Positions 25,843 to 34,948 of a DNA stretch of 64,000 bases are shown piece by piece. Position 1 is the stretch's first letter; each line of letters begins with the position of its first letter. The translations under genes were made by a program, and so were the position numbers. The notes under the pieces are model-generated. The model made no database searches, was not told the origin of the DNA, and saw only the letters and a program-made list of their open reading frames with translations. Source of the DNA: JAOUGY01 sp963792365 (GTDB lineage: Bacteria; Actinomycetota; Acidimicrobiia; Spongiisociales; ZC4RG35); the NCBI GenBank assembly GCA_963792365.1, contig CAWBVW010000010.1, positions 124,001 to 188,000 on the forward strand, written 5' to 3'.

Positions 25843-27351
25843 ATGCACACCGATCGTTTGATCATTTTTGACACGACCCTGCGCGACGGAGAGCAGGCGC
25901 CCGGAATCGCCTTGACCCCCGATGAGAAGGTGGCGATCGCCCACCAGCTCGGTAAGCTGAGGGTCGACGTGATGGAGGCAGGCTTCGCCGCCTCCTCCCC
26001 CGGTGACTTCGAGGCGGTGTCCCGCATCGCCACCGAGGTACGAGGGCCCGTCATCGCCTCACTGGCTCGGGCGCATCCCGACGACATCGACAAGGCTGCC
26101 GACGCGCTCAGGGCCGCCGAGCGGTTTCGAATCCATGTCTTCATGTCGACCAGCGCCATCCACATGGAGAAGATGCTCCGGATGACCTCGGACGAGGTAT
26201 TGAAGTCCTCGATCGAAGGTGTCAAACGTGCCCGCCGGTACACCGATGACGTCGAGTTCTCACCTCAGGATGCCACTCGGACCGACCACGACTTCCTCAT
26301 CGAGGTCTGCCGGGCTGCGGTCGAGGCCGGCGCCACAACCATCAACATCCCCGACACGGTCGGCTACGCCACACCGGCCGACTTCGTCGAGCTGATGGAT
26401 CGGGTGTTCCGGGAGGTGAAGGGTGACCGCGACGAGGTGACGATGTCCGTACACTGTCACAACGATCTCGGGCTGGCTGTGGCCAACTCGTTGTCGTCGA
26501 TCCACGCCGGCGCACGCCAGATCGAAGGTGCGATCAACGGCATCGGCGAGCGGGCAGGCAACACGTCGATCGAAGAAGTCATCATGGCGGTCAAGACCCG
26601 CCAGGACGTGTTCGGAGTGGAGATCGAAGCCGACACTACGCAGCTGTTCGAAACCTCCCGCCTCGTGTCGAGGCTGACCGGGTATCCCGTGCAGTACAAC
26701 AAGTCCGTCGTGGGCCGCAACGCCTTCGCACACGAGTCGGGCATCCACCAGCATGGCGTGCTCAGAGACCGTCTCACATACGAGATCATGGATGCTGCCT
26801 CCGTCGGTCAGGTGGCCGGCCAGATCATCCTCGGCAAGCACTCCGGTCGCGCCGGCTTCGCCGACGCATTGGAGAAACTCGACATCAGGCTCGAAGACGA
26901 CGCCTTCTCCCGCGCATTCGAGAAGTTCAAGCAGATGGCAGACCGGAAGGTTCAGATCGGCGAGGAGGAGCTGCGGGCGATCATCGAGGAAGAAGCCGAC
27001 GCCCACATTGGCCCGATCACGCTGATGGGACTCCACGTGACCGGCGGCAACGACGTGACACCGAGCGCCACGGTCACCCTCGAGGTCTCGGGTCAGATGA
27101 AGTCGTTCACCGGTGAGGGTGACGGAATGGTCCATGCTGCGTTCGCTGCGATCAAGCAGGCCTTCGACATCGACGCCCGCCTGGTCGACTACCGCGTGAT
27201 CCCTGTCACGTCGGGCGCCGACGCCATGGCCGAGATCAATGTCGTCGTACGTGTGGGCGGCGATACGTATGCCGGACGCTCCCTGCACACCGACGTGGTG
27301 GAAGGATCGGCGGAGGCCTTCGTGGAGGCGCTGAACAAGGTCGAGAGCTGA
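25843..27351 (+). CDS. leuA: 2-isopropylmalate synthase
   Basis: Condenses 2-oxoisovalerate with acetyl-CoA, the first committed leucine step. The 502-aa protein has catalytic R14 and D15 in FDTTLRDGEQAPG, the metal-binding HCHND with H204 and H206, a central GIHQHGVL, and the C-terminal LeuA allosteric domain (from about residue 390) for leucine feedback. No separate ribosome site exists other than GGAGA in the heptad repeats just before the ATG. It is the last gene of the ilvB-ilvN-ilvC-leuA cluster. Confidence 0.96.
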   Translation: MHTDRLIIFDTTLRDGEQAPGIALTPDEKVAIAHQLGKLRVDVMEAGFAASSPGDFEAVSRIATEVRGPVIASLARAHPDDIDKAADALRAAERFRIHVFMSTSAIHMEKMLRMTSDEVLKSSIEGVKRARRYTDDVEFSPQDATRTDHDFLIEVCRAAVEAGATTINIPDTVGYATPADFVELMDRVFREVKGDRDEVTMSVHCHNDLGLAVANSLSSIHAGARQIEGAINGIGERAGNTSIEEVIMAVKTRQDVFGVEIEADTTQLFETSRLVSRLTGYPVQYNKSVVGRNAFAHESGIHQHGVLRDRLTYEIMDAASVGQVAGQIILGKHSGRAGFADALEKLDIRLEDDAFSRAFEKFKQMADRKVQIGEEELRAIIEEEADAHIGPITLMGLHVTGGNDVTPSATVTLEVSGQMKSFTGEGDGMVHAAFAAIKQAFDIDARLVDYRVIPVTSGADAMAEINVVVRVGGDTYAGRSLHTDVVEGSAEAFVEALNKVES

Positions 27352-27458
27352 GTCGAGAGCGAAGCGGGCCGAGCCGCGAGTCAAGCCCACGAACGCGGGG
27401 TCTCTGGCCGGCGGCGCTCGGATCCGTCCTCCTCGGCACCATCGGCACCGCGCTCACG

Positions 27459-28289
27459 ATGGCCCCCGACGATCTGTCGATCGGAGGAGCCGCCGCGTGG
27501 CGATCGGCCACGGGCGCGCTCGGTCTGCTTCTGCTATCCCGGCTCCGCCAGGCACCGGCCGCACCGCTGGGCGGTGCCTGGCGCACGGTGGCGGTGGGCG
27601 GGGTCGCCTTCGCCATCAACCAGTTCACGTTCTTCGTGGCATTGGATCGGGCCGGGGTGGCCGCCGGCACGGTCATCGCGGTGGCTTCCGTGCAGGTGGC
27701 AGCCGGGACCTTCGACTGGCTGCTGGAGGGCCGCCGCCCGGCACCACGCTGGTGGACCGGGATCGCCCTCGCCATCGGAGGCGTCGCCGCTCTCGGAATG
27801 GGCGGGGCGGAGTCGCTGCCAATCGACCCGCTTGGCGTGATCGCGGCCGTCGTGGCGGGAACCGCCGGTGCCGCGGTGGTCATGTCGGCACAGCGCCTCA
27901 TCCCGACCCGCGGCGTGGTGGGCAGCATGGCGTCGGTGATGACGGTCGGCGCCGTGCTCCTGGCGCCGCTCGCCGTGGCGTCCGCCAGCTCGCTCCTCGA
28001 CCTCCGGGCCGCGGCAGTCGTGTTGTGGCTCGGGCTTGTCACGATCACCGCTGCGTACGGCCTTCTCGCCATGGGACTGTCGAATCTGTCGCTTGCGACC
28101 GTGGCAGGCATCACCCTGATCGAACCGGCGGTGGCAGCCATCCTGGCCGTCACAGTCGTGGGAGAGCAGGCATCCGCCGCCATGTGGCTCGGGGTGACGG
28201 CAATCCTGGTCGGAGTGGGCATCGCCTCGATCGAACCACGAAACAGCGCGTCCCGCCGCGGGGTCGGAACCGGTGTCCCGGTGCGCTGA
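27459..28289 (+). CDS. EamA/DMT-family transporter
   Basis: A drug/metabolite exporter with about nine to ten hydrophobic segments and the internal repeat typical of EamA (FALDRAGVAAGTVIAVASVQ and SLATVAGITLIEPAVAAIL). The first ATG at 27459 cuts into the first transmembrane segment: the frame remains open upstream and reads LWPAALGSVLLGTIGTAL just before it. No ATG, GTG or TTG lies upstream in frame. The only candidate is CTG at 27348, overlapping the leuA stop as CTGA. A full-length 313-aa protein from CTG would have a normal ten-helix topology. It may export an amino acid, judged only from its position after leuA. Confidence 0.82.
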   Translation: MAPDDLSIGGAAAWRSATGALGLLLLSRLRQAPAAPLGGAWRTVAVGGVAFAINQFTFFVALDRAGVAAGTVIAVASVQVAAGTFDWLLEGRRPAPRWWTGIALAIGGVAALGMGGAESLPIDPLGVIAAVVAGTAGAAVVMSAQRLIPTRGVVGSMASVMTVGAVLLAPLAVASASSLLDLRAAAVVLWLGLVTITAAYGLLAMGLSNLSLATVAGITLIEPAVAAILAVTVVGEQASAAMWLGVTAILVGVGIASIEPRNSASRRGVGTGVPVR

Positions 28290-28294
28290 CGACC

Positions 28295-28310
28295 CCAACC
28301 GGGTGGTTGG
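28295..28310. terminator. Possible bidirectional terminator hairpin
   Basis: CCAACC (28295-28300) and GGTTGG (28305-28310) form a 6-bp stem with loop GGGT between two convergent genes. There is no T run, so confidence is low. Confidence 0.3.
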
Positions 28311-28328
28311 CCCGGTCGGCGAGCTTGG

Positions 28329-28688
28329 TCAGCATGTGAGCGCTGGGGGAACCTCTTGCGTGATCGTGGCCCGTTGGCCCGCTCTCTTCACGACAAGGAT
28401 CACCGTGCCGGACATCTCGCCGCTCACCCTCGGGAACTGCTCCTCAGAAGTCGTGCCATCGGGAAAGGCCCAATGCCAGGTCTCGGGATTACCGGTGGAG
28501 AGATCGATGAACCGCACGCCGAGAACCGGACAGTTCGTGCCGTTGACGATCTCATAGTCGACCTCGGCCCGAAAGTCGGCAACGAGGGGCGTAGTCACTG
28601 AATCGTCCTCGGTCGAAGGGGGCGAACAAGCCGCGACCGAGATCGCCACGACCACCCCGACGAGCACCGTGCAGCCACGCTGCCTCAC
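28329..28688 (-). CDS. Small lipoprotein with PKD-like domain
   Basis: A 119-aa secreted lipoprotein. The signal peptide ends AISVAAC with lipidated C21. The mature part, after a Ser/Thr-rich linker, reads as one beta-sandwich with RFIDLSTGNPETWHWAFPDG, the W-x-F-x-DG core of PKD domains. GTG at 28688 is chosen because AGGAG lies seven bases upstream and it gives a proper signal peptide. The longer frame has an implausible arginine-rich leader overlapping the divergent VOC gene. Confidence 0.75.
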   Translation of the reverse strand: MRQRGCTVLVGVVVAISVAACSPPSTEDDSVTTPLVADFRAEVDYEIVNGTNCPVLGVRFIDLSTGNPETWHWAFPDGTTSEEQFPRVSGEMSGTVILVVKRAGQRATITQEVPPALTC

Positions 28689-28735
28689 CCGGCGCTCCTG
28701 GCGATGGCGGGGGGCTCGGGCGGTATCGTACGGCC

Positions 28736-29104
28736 ATGACCTTCCGTTCGATCGCACCCGTGTTCCCGGTCCGCGACATCGACGCCGCCGCCCGTCGATA
28801 TCGAGCGTTGGGATTCGAAGTACGGCCGTATGAGGGCGACGCTCCATATGCCTTCGCCGATCGTGACGGTATCTCGCTCCACCTCGCCCAGGTCGACCGT
28901 CTCAACCCAAGACGCAACACGACGGCGATCTACGCCTACGTCGACGACGCCGACGCACTCTTCGACGAATGGCGGGAAGCCGAGGGCAAATGTCACCTCC
29001 ACGCTCCGCGTGACACCGAGTACGGACTCCGAGAGGGAGCGTGTGTCGATCCGGACGGCAACCTGATCCGTTTCGGATCGGAGATACGAGCCACGGCCAC
29101 ATGA
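28736..29104 (+). CDS. VOC-superfamily (glyoxalase/bleomycin-resistance-like) protein
   Basis: A 122-aa protein with two beta-alpha-beta-beta-beta modules: PVFPVRDIDAAARRYRALGF at the N-terminus and CVDPDGNLIRFG near the C-terminus, both family hallmarks. Metal ligands are partly visible (H at SLHLA, glutamate absent from the last strand). Substrate is unknown; it could be a dioxygenase-like or antibiotic-binding protein. It is divergent from the PKD lipoprotein across 47 bases. Confidence 0.82.
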   Translation: MTFRSIAPVFPVRDIDAAARRYRALGFEVRPYEGDAPYAFADRDGISLHLAQVDRLNPRRNTTAIYAYVDDADALFDEWREAEGKCHLHAPRDTEYGLREGACVDPDGNLIRFGSEIRATAT

Positions 29105-29296
29105 TGGGGAACACTGCGACGGCGCTCAACAGAAGGCCGCGCCCGCACTCGGCGATCCGTCGATGTTTTTCTACTGACCCTTCGAAGGCAGGGCTCGTGG
29201 TCGTGTGCGGGGATGTGTCGATTTTGGCTCGCCGTTCGTAGGAGTCTTGACAAGGCACCGCTTCGATCTCTGAGCCGCCACCAAGGAGCAGCATAC

Positions 29297-29926
29297 ATGC
29301 GACCACTGATCATCACCGCTTTCGTCTCTGCGGACGGAGTCATGGAGGCGCCCGGCGGCGGCGAGTACCGCAACGCCGGGTGGACGTTCAACGGGATCGA
29401 GTTCGACGAAGCCGCCTACGTAATCAAAGGTCGCGAGCAGTCCGAAACCACCGCGCTGCTGCTCGGGCGTCGGACCTACCAGGAGTTTGCCCCGGTGTGG
29501 CCGACGATGGCCGAATTCGCCGAGTACAACGCCATGCCCCGGTACGTCGTGTCCACGACGCTGTCCGAAGACGATCCACGCTGGCCTGCCACCATTCTCA
29601 GGACTCTCGACGACGTGGCCGCTCTCAAGAACACCGACGGCGGCCCCATCGCCGTGCATGGCAGCGCCACACTCGGTGCAGGCCTCGCCGACGCCGGCCT
29701 CGTCGACCGTTATCACCTGTTGGAGTTCCCGGTGCTCCTCGGGGCAGGCAAGCGCCTCTTCAGCACCACCGACAAGGACGCCACCCACCTCCAACTCGTT
29801 GAACACGCCGCCTACGGCAACGGCATTCAAATGGCATGTCGGAGGTCGGCTGGTGCGTCGGCCTTTCCGATGGATCACGCTACGAAGCTTCGAGCGCGAC
29901 GTCGGTCGAGAACGCCGTCACGCTGA
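29297..29926 (+). CDS. Dihydrofolate-reductase-like (RibD C-terminal) protein with abnormal C-terminus
   Basis: Starts MRPLIITAFVSADGVMEAPGG after AAGGAG. It contains TTALLLGRRTYQEFAPVWPT, then VVSTTLSEDD and GPIAVHGSATLGAGLADAGL, then the terminal YHLLEFPVLLGAGKRLF, all diagnostic of the RibD_C/YyaP-type reductase. After about residue 178 (YGNGI) the frame becomes Arg/Ser-rich with low GC at third positions and runs about 30 residues past the expected end. Good coding properties move to another frame (see 29836-29997). Either a frameshift or a lost stop has altered the end. The domain itself looks intact. Confidence 0.75.
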   Translation: MRPLIITAFVSADGVMEAPGGGEYRNAGWTFNGIEFDEAAYVIKGREQSETTALLLGRRTYQEFAPVWPTMAEFAEYNAMPRYVVSTTLSEDDPRWPATILRTLDDVAALKNTDGGPIAVHGSATLGAGLADAGLVDRYHLLEFPVLLGAGKRLFSTTDKDATHLQLVEHAAYGNGIQMACRRSAGASAFPMDHATKLRARRRSRTPSR

Positions 29927-29997
29927 TCGCAACTGCCGACCGGACCGTCTTCGACAGGCTGACAGACGCCTTCACCGGCGGCACTGCGCTGCGCTGA
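29836..29997 (+). pseudogene. Short coding-like fragment out of frame with the reductase end
   Basis: A 53-residue frame beginning MSEVGWCVGLSDG and ending TALR, with strongly G/C third positions throughout. This is unlike the overlapping reductase frame. It may be the C-terminal remnant of another gene, or the true tail of the preceding gene displaced by a frameshift around 29826-29836. The family is not recognised. Confidence 0.4.
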
Positions 29998-30085
29998 GCG
30001 GACCGCCATTCTCTCCGCGCAAGCCCCGCCCCGGCATGGGCTCCGGTCTCTGCACCCTGCCTGTGCGGACTTGTACGATCGATGG

Positions 30086-30553
30086 ATGCCCACCGCCATC
30101 CAAACCGTCTCATGGGGTGAGTTCGCCACCTCGGCTCCTGATCTGGCCGAATTCGGGGCGGCCCGGTTGTCCACCGCACCGGCCTATCTCGCCACCATCA
30201 GGAAGTCTGGGGCTCCCCGCGTCCATCCCGTCACCCCCATCGTGTCGTCGACCGGGCTGCACATCTTCATGGAACCCAACTCCCCCAAGCGCCATGATCT
30301 GATCGATCGTCGGTCGTACGCCCTGCACAACGGTGTTCCGGACAATGACGGCTCCGGTGGCGAGTTCTTCGTGAGCGGCGAAGGGGTCCCTGTGGAGGAT
30401 GCCGACACCTGGCTGCGGATCGCAACGGCTGCTGGATACGAGCCGGCACAGAGGTACGTGCTGTTTGAGCTCAGACTCTACGAGGCGCGATGCATCGGCT
30501 ACGGAACCGACACCATCCCCGAGACGCAGCGTTGGTCGATCACGGCGCTGTGA
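30086..30553 (+). CDS. Pyridoxamine-5'-phosphate-oxidase-like (split-barrel flavin) protein
   Basis: A 155-aa split beta-barrel protein that probably binds FMN or F420. ARLSTAPAYLATIRKSGAPRVHPVTP is the typical first-strand region of the family. The ATG at 30086 (MPTAIQTVSWGEF) lies six bases after TACGAT, a plausible -10 element, so it may be leaderless; a TTG 15 bases upstream is an alternative. Substrate is unknown. Confidence 0.8.
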   Translation: MPTAIQTVSWGEFATSAPDLAEFGAARLSTAPAYLATIRKSGAPRVHPVTPIVSSTGLHIFMEPNSPKRHDLIDRRSYALHNGVPDNDGSGGEFFVSGEGVPVEDADTWLRIATAAGYEPAQRYVLFELRLYEARCIGYGTDTIPETQRWSITAL

Positions 30554-30636
30554 CCCGCCACCGGGCGTTCGAGGTGCCGGGGAGACCCACGGTCCCTGGG
30601 GCGGGCTGTCCGCCGTCACATGGGTCGAGCGCTGGG

Positions 30637-31973
30637 TCACACCACCAATCTGTGGAGATCCCACTCCCCTGGCACACCCCTGAGCGTCCGTGATCCTACG
30701 CCGTCGAACCGGAGCGCCGACCCCACCACCAGATCCTTGACGGTCGAGGTCACCAACACCTCTCCTGGCTGCGCCTCGGCCGCCACCCGCGCCCCCAGAT
30801 GCACGGCGATGCCGCTGTATTTGTCACCCAGTACTTCGCACTCACCGGTGTGCACGCCGGCCCGGACCGGTACGTCGAGTGCCCCCATCGCCTCGACCAA
30901 CGCAGCGGCGCAGCGAACGGCGCGCGCCGGGCCGTCGAAAGCCGCGTAGAGGCCGTCACCGGCCGAGTCGATCTGATGGCCGCGATGAAGCGCAAGCTTC
31001 TCGCTGGCGAGCGTGTAGAACCGCGCAAGGATCCGCCCCCATGCGACATCACCCATCTCGGCGGCGCGGCGCGTCGACTCTGCGATGTCGCAGAAGAGGA
31101 TCGTGGTCAGCACACGATCTCTCTCCGGGGCGGCACGGTCTCCGGTCAGAAACTGGCGGACTTCGGCCAACAGCGACTCGGTGTCCCCGAACATCGGCAT
31201 GTGATCCGCCCCAGAGAGCTCCACGAATCTGGCGCCCGGAATGTTCTCTCCCAGATATCGGCCATGATCGACTCTCAGCGGCTGATCATCGACTCGGTGA
31301 AGGACAAGGGTGGGGACCCGGATCGCCGGCAACACATGACGGACGTCGGTCTTTGTCAACATGGTGAAGAGTTTGAGGGCCGTGCCCGGGCTCATCGCCA
31401 TGCGTTCCAACCTCGCCAGGGCACGCATCGCGCCCTGATCACCCGCCCGGCTGGGTGCGAAGTGCCGAGACAGCTCACCGGTCCCCCACCCGTTGTCCAC
31501 CATGCCGAGCCAGTATCGGCTGACACGATCGGGATAGCCAGGGTGGTAGTCGTCGGCCCGGCTGAAGCGTGCGAAGGTCCCGTACAAGATGAGCGCTGTG
31601 ACCCGCCCGGGGTGACTCGCAGCGAACACCATGGCCATCGGACCGCCTTCGGAGATCCCCCACAAGGTCGCGCGCTCCCAGCCGACTGCGTCCATCACGG
31701 CGCTCACATCGTCGATCTGGTCCTCGAACGTAGGAGGCTCGACGACGGGATCGGACAAGCCCGTGCCACGCCGATCGAGGAGCAGCACACGGGCGAATCG
31801 CGCGATCTCGCCGGCGAACTCGGCGATTCCGGGAGCGACCAGACGTTCTCGACGTTCGACGCCCATCCGGGGAGCAGCACCAGCGGCATGTCGCCCGCTC
31901 CGAACACCTGATAGGCGATGTTGAGACCGGAGCTGGTTGCGTACCGGGTCTCGATGGCGCTGGGATCCAGCAT
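30637..31973 (-). CDS. Alpha/beta hydrolase fused to class III adenylate/guanylate cyclase, frameshifted
   Basis: The N-terminus is encoded from 31973 (MLDPSAIETRYATSSGLNIA, LVLLPGWASNVENVW). The rest continues in another frame from GIAEFAGEIARFARVLLLDRRGTGLS. One base is missing in the CTCCCGG run at about 31829-31834. The hydrolase domain has nucleophile WGISEGG and acid-His region LSGADHMPMFG. The cyclase domain has metal aspartates in LFCDIAES and SAGDGLYAAF, with AVHLGARVAAEA for transition-state binding. It likely makes cAMP. The frameshift may be a sequencing error. Confidence 0.8.
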
Positions 31974-32035
31974 TCACCGAGCGTACCGACATCTGCTCGC
32001 CGTGGTCCGTGCGACCACACAAGTCTCGCTTGCGG

Positions 32036-32710
32036 CTACTCCCGATCCATCTTGTCTTCGTCCCAGTAGTCGAGGCGGTCGAGTGGCATGACCACGGCTG
32101 TCATGACGTTCATGAGATGGGCGACGATCCTGTTCACATACCTATAGAGCAGCGCTCGAGCAACGGCGACCGAGGCCGACTCCGTCGCTGCGAGCTGGTC
32201 GAGCATCAGCTCCTCGTACAGATCCTTCGTCTCATCACAATCGTTCAGCATTGCCACCGCGGCTTCCTCATCCCGTTCGGCGAAGATCCGGGCCGTCTCG
32301 GTGATGAGGTCGGCGATTTGGCGTGCGTGCTGGTCTATGTCGACAGATGTCGTGCTGTCGCGCAGATCCACTCCGGCATCCGCCAGATCCCACATGTCCT
32401 TGGCGATGTCACCGATCCGCTCGATGTCCTTCGAAATCGACATGTACGTGAAGAGCAGCGGCGCGTCGGCGTCGGCACCCCTGACCCCGGTGTGCACGAC
32501 GAGCGATCGCCGGATCGCTCGTTCGACCTTGTTGACGGACTTGTCGGCTTTGCGGAGCGGAGTCTGGATTTCCCCAGGATCCACACGACGGAACAAAGCG
32601 TCCATAGCCATCGTGAACGTCTCATGGGTCGTGGCGAGCATGTCGCCGATCTGCTCCTCGATCGCCTCGACCTGGGAATCACCCTTGCCACGGAATAGTT
32701 CGAACACCAT
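32036..32710 (-). CDS. PhoU-domain protein
   Basis: A 224-aa helical-bundle protein with PhoU features (ADKSVNKVERAIRR and YMSISKDIERIGDIAKDMWDL). PhoU-like proteins regulate phosphate transporters and bind metals through E/DxxxD motifs such as DIERIGD. It lies 14 bases downstream of the Na/Pi symporter gene in the same operon, so it probably controls that transporter. Confidence 0.88.
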   Translation of the reverse strand: MVFELFRGKGDSQVEAIEEQIGDMLATTHETFTMAMDALFRRVDPGEIQTPLRKADKSVNKVERAIRRSLVVHTGVRGADADAPLLFTYMSISKDIERIGDIAKDMWDLADAGVDLRDSTTSVDIDQHARQIADLITETARIFAERDEEAAVAMLNDCDETKDLYEELMLDQLAATESASVAVARALLYRYVNRIVAHLMNVMTAVVMPLDRLDYWDEDKMDRE

Positions 32711-32724
32711 GTGCTACCTCGCCT

Positions 32725-33861
32725 TCACGACAACACCACCAAGCCGACCAGAGGCAGGCCGATGAACGCAACTCCCACGTATACAACCACCCACCGCTTC
32801 CGGCGCTGGGCGAGATCGGCCATGCCGGTGGCCAATCGAATCGGGATCTCCCGCATCACGGGAACCGGGTAGAAGAGCAGGATCCCGAACACGTTGAACA
32901 GGGTGTGTATCAATGCGATCGTCAGCGCATCCGGGCTCTCCGCCGCCAGCGAGGCGAGCAAGGCGGTCACGGTGGTACCGAGGTTTGCTCCCAGCGTCAC
33001 CGGATAGGCGTTCTTCAGGGTGAGGATCCCGGCCGCCACCATGGGGATGAGGATCGAGGTGGTGATCGACGAGCTCTGCACGGCGATGGTGATGATGGCG
33101 CCGAGCGCCATGGCTCCTACCCCCGCACCACGGTCGAGCACCGCATTGAGCGACTGTTCGATGCGGCCGGCCATCACTGCACGCATGTTGCGGGTGATGA
33201 AGGCCAACGCGACGAACACCAGGCCCACGCCGATGACGAGAAACAGGGTGCCAAGCACCGTCCCAGAGAGGCCGCCCAGTCCTTTCTCCAGCAGGTCGAT
33301 CGGATAGCCGACAGCCACCTTGATGGGACTCTTGGGTGGCGCTCCACCCGTTACCGCAGACTGCCCTCTCAGGAGTTCGGTGAGGTACGCGGCCGTTCGT
33401 GAGAGAAACCCGGTGGCCAGTTCGAGTGGGAGAGCGATCAGAACCGTTGCCAGGTTGAAGAAGTCGTGAACCGTTGCCCCAGCGAGCGCACGACGGAACT
33501 CTTGCCCTTGTCTGATGTGACCGATCGACACGATGGTGTTGGTGACCGTGGTCCCGATGTTGGCGCCCATGATCATCGGAACAGCGGCTTCCACTGACAG
33601 CGCTCCGCTTCCGACCAGGCCGACGATGGTGGCCGTCGTCACCGAGGACGACTGGACCAAGACGGTGGCGAGGATCCCAGCGAACAGCCCGGCCAGCGGG
33701 TTGGACACATTGTCGAACAGCCGCTCGCTGAAGTCCCCACCGAAGGCGCCGATCCCCGACTCGAGCGCCTTGACGCCCACGAGAAACACGTAGAGAAGGC
33801 CGAGCACCAGAAACAGTCGACCGATTTTGTTCGTGCGCTGCGCCTCGGGGATGAGGTCCAC
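32725..33861 (-). CDS. Sodium-dependent phosphate symporter (Na/Pi cotransporter II family)
   Basis: A 378-aa membrane protein with the two inverted QSSS repeats that define the family, TVLVQSSSVTTAT and IAVQSSSITTSI, and the accompanying GANIGTT and GANLGTT motifs. Eight to nine hydrophobic segments are visible. It lacks the cytoplasmic PhoU tail found in some members, which is supplied by the next gene. It takes up inorganic phosphate with sodium. Confidence 0.9.
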   Translation of the reverse strand: MDLIPEAQRTNKIGRLFLVLGLLYVFLVGVKALESGIGAFGGDFSERLFDNVSNPLAGLFAGILATVLVQSSSVTTATIVGLVGSGALSVEAAVPMIMGANIGTTVTNTIVSIGHIRQGQEFRRALAGATVHDFFNLATVLIALPLELATGFLSRTAAYLTELLRGQSAVTGGAPPKSPIKVAVGYPIDLLEKGLGGLSGTVLGTLFLVIGVGLVFVALAFITRNMRAVMAGRIEQSLNAVLDRGAGVGAMALGAIITIAVQSSSITTSILIPMVAAGILTLKNAYPVTLGANLGTTVTALLASLAAESPDALTIALIHTLFNVFGILLFYPVPVMREIPIRLATGMADLAQRRKRWVVVYVGVAFIGLPLVGLVVLS

Positions 33862-33908
33862 GCCGCCACGTTAACCGAACAGCCACGTCCGATTCACCGA
33901 AGGTCCGA

Positions 33909-34948
33909 TCAAACCGGTGCATGAGGCGGCGCTGTCATCCCGAGGACCACGATCTCAGAGCGCATCTGCTGTGCCCGCCCCAGTCCGAAAGGAAGCCCGA
34001 CACCGTCGACCACCCGGTTCATCATCTCGACCTTTGCGGCGGCACCGGCGATCTCGTCGGTCACAATCGGCCCCACCACCTCGGCCAGGCGCTGCAGCGG
34101 GCCAGGATCATGACCCGACCCGACGGCCGCATGTGCAACCTCGATCATCTGACGTCCACCGGGTATCCCCGGATCACGTTCGCGGCGGACGATCGCTTCC
34201 ACGTCCACAAATATCCGGCCGCGTGGGCGCTCGACCTGAGAATCCCCACATGAGCGGCCGTTCCAATGGAAGCAGTCGGTGCCATGGGACACCCCAGAGG
34301 CGGCCAGCCCGGCCTGTGCGCCGTGCATACCGTTGCGGGACCAGTCTGGGTCGACCGTCTCCTGATCGGGCATTACAGCACGTCGCTCAGCGCGTTCTGG
34401 GCGGCGACCTCATCGGGGACCACCGCCAGCACGGTCGGTGGGGATGGGTAGCGGCCGCTCGGGATCCACGCTCGACTGTGTCCCAAGTCGCCGGCGGACA
34501 GTCTGCAAGGATCTCCCGGCTCCGGCTCCGCCAGGTCTGGTGGCTCGGTGCCCAGCAATCGGACGAAGGTGTCCATGGCCACGGCCTGACTGACCACTCC
34601 GAGCAACTCGACATACTGGCCAAGCCCCAGCTTCTCCCCGACCGATTCCACCCAAGGCCTCGACATGGTCCCCGGACGTGCGGCAAGCGTTCCCACGGCA
34701 TCCTCGAGGCCCCCACCGAGCGAAGCGGGTCGCTCGGCGTGTCCCAGGCGTTTCGCACGCGCCGTGATGGCGATCGCTCGGCGCCGATCCCCGTCGAACC
34801 ACGTACCCGGGGCGGACAACCGGGCGAGCGAGCGCCGGAGGGCGGCCACGACCTCGGCGCCGGGCTCGGTCGGAGCGGCGGCGAATCGAACCTTGGTGTG
34901 CCCGTACCAAGCGGCATCCCCGGCCAGCACCTCTATGCTCGCACCCAT
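33909..34948 (-). CDS. AhpD/carboxymuconolactone-decarboxylase-like protein, frameshifted
   Basis: Two good coding stretches follow each other. The first runs from 34948 (MGASIEVLAGDAAWYGHTKV) to a stop at 34373. The second, in the next frame, starts at that point (MPDQETVDP) and ends at 33909. CTGTAATGCCC at the junction would read Leu-Tyr-Met-Pro if one base were added after CTGTA. The first half contains LGQYVELLGVVSQAVAMDTFVRLL and the second MMNRVVDGVGLP, which fit a two-module AhpD-like helical protein of about 346 aa. The family call is tentative. The start overlaps the divergent leuB start. Confidence 0.55.
34934..34939 (+). promoter_or_regulatory. Candidate -10 element for leaderless leuB
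   Basis: TATGCT lies seven bases before the leuB ATG at 34947 and inside the divergent gene's first codons. It implies transcription starting at or next to the ATG. No ribosome site precedes leuB, which supports a leaderless mRNA. Confidence 0.45.
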
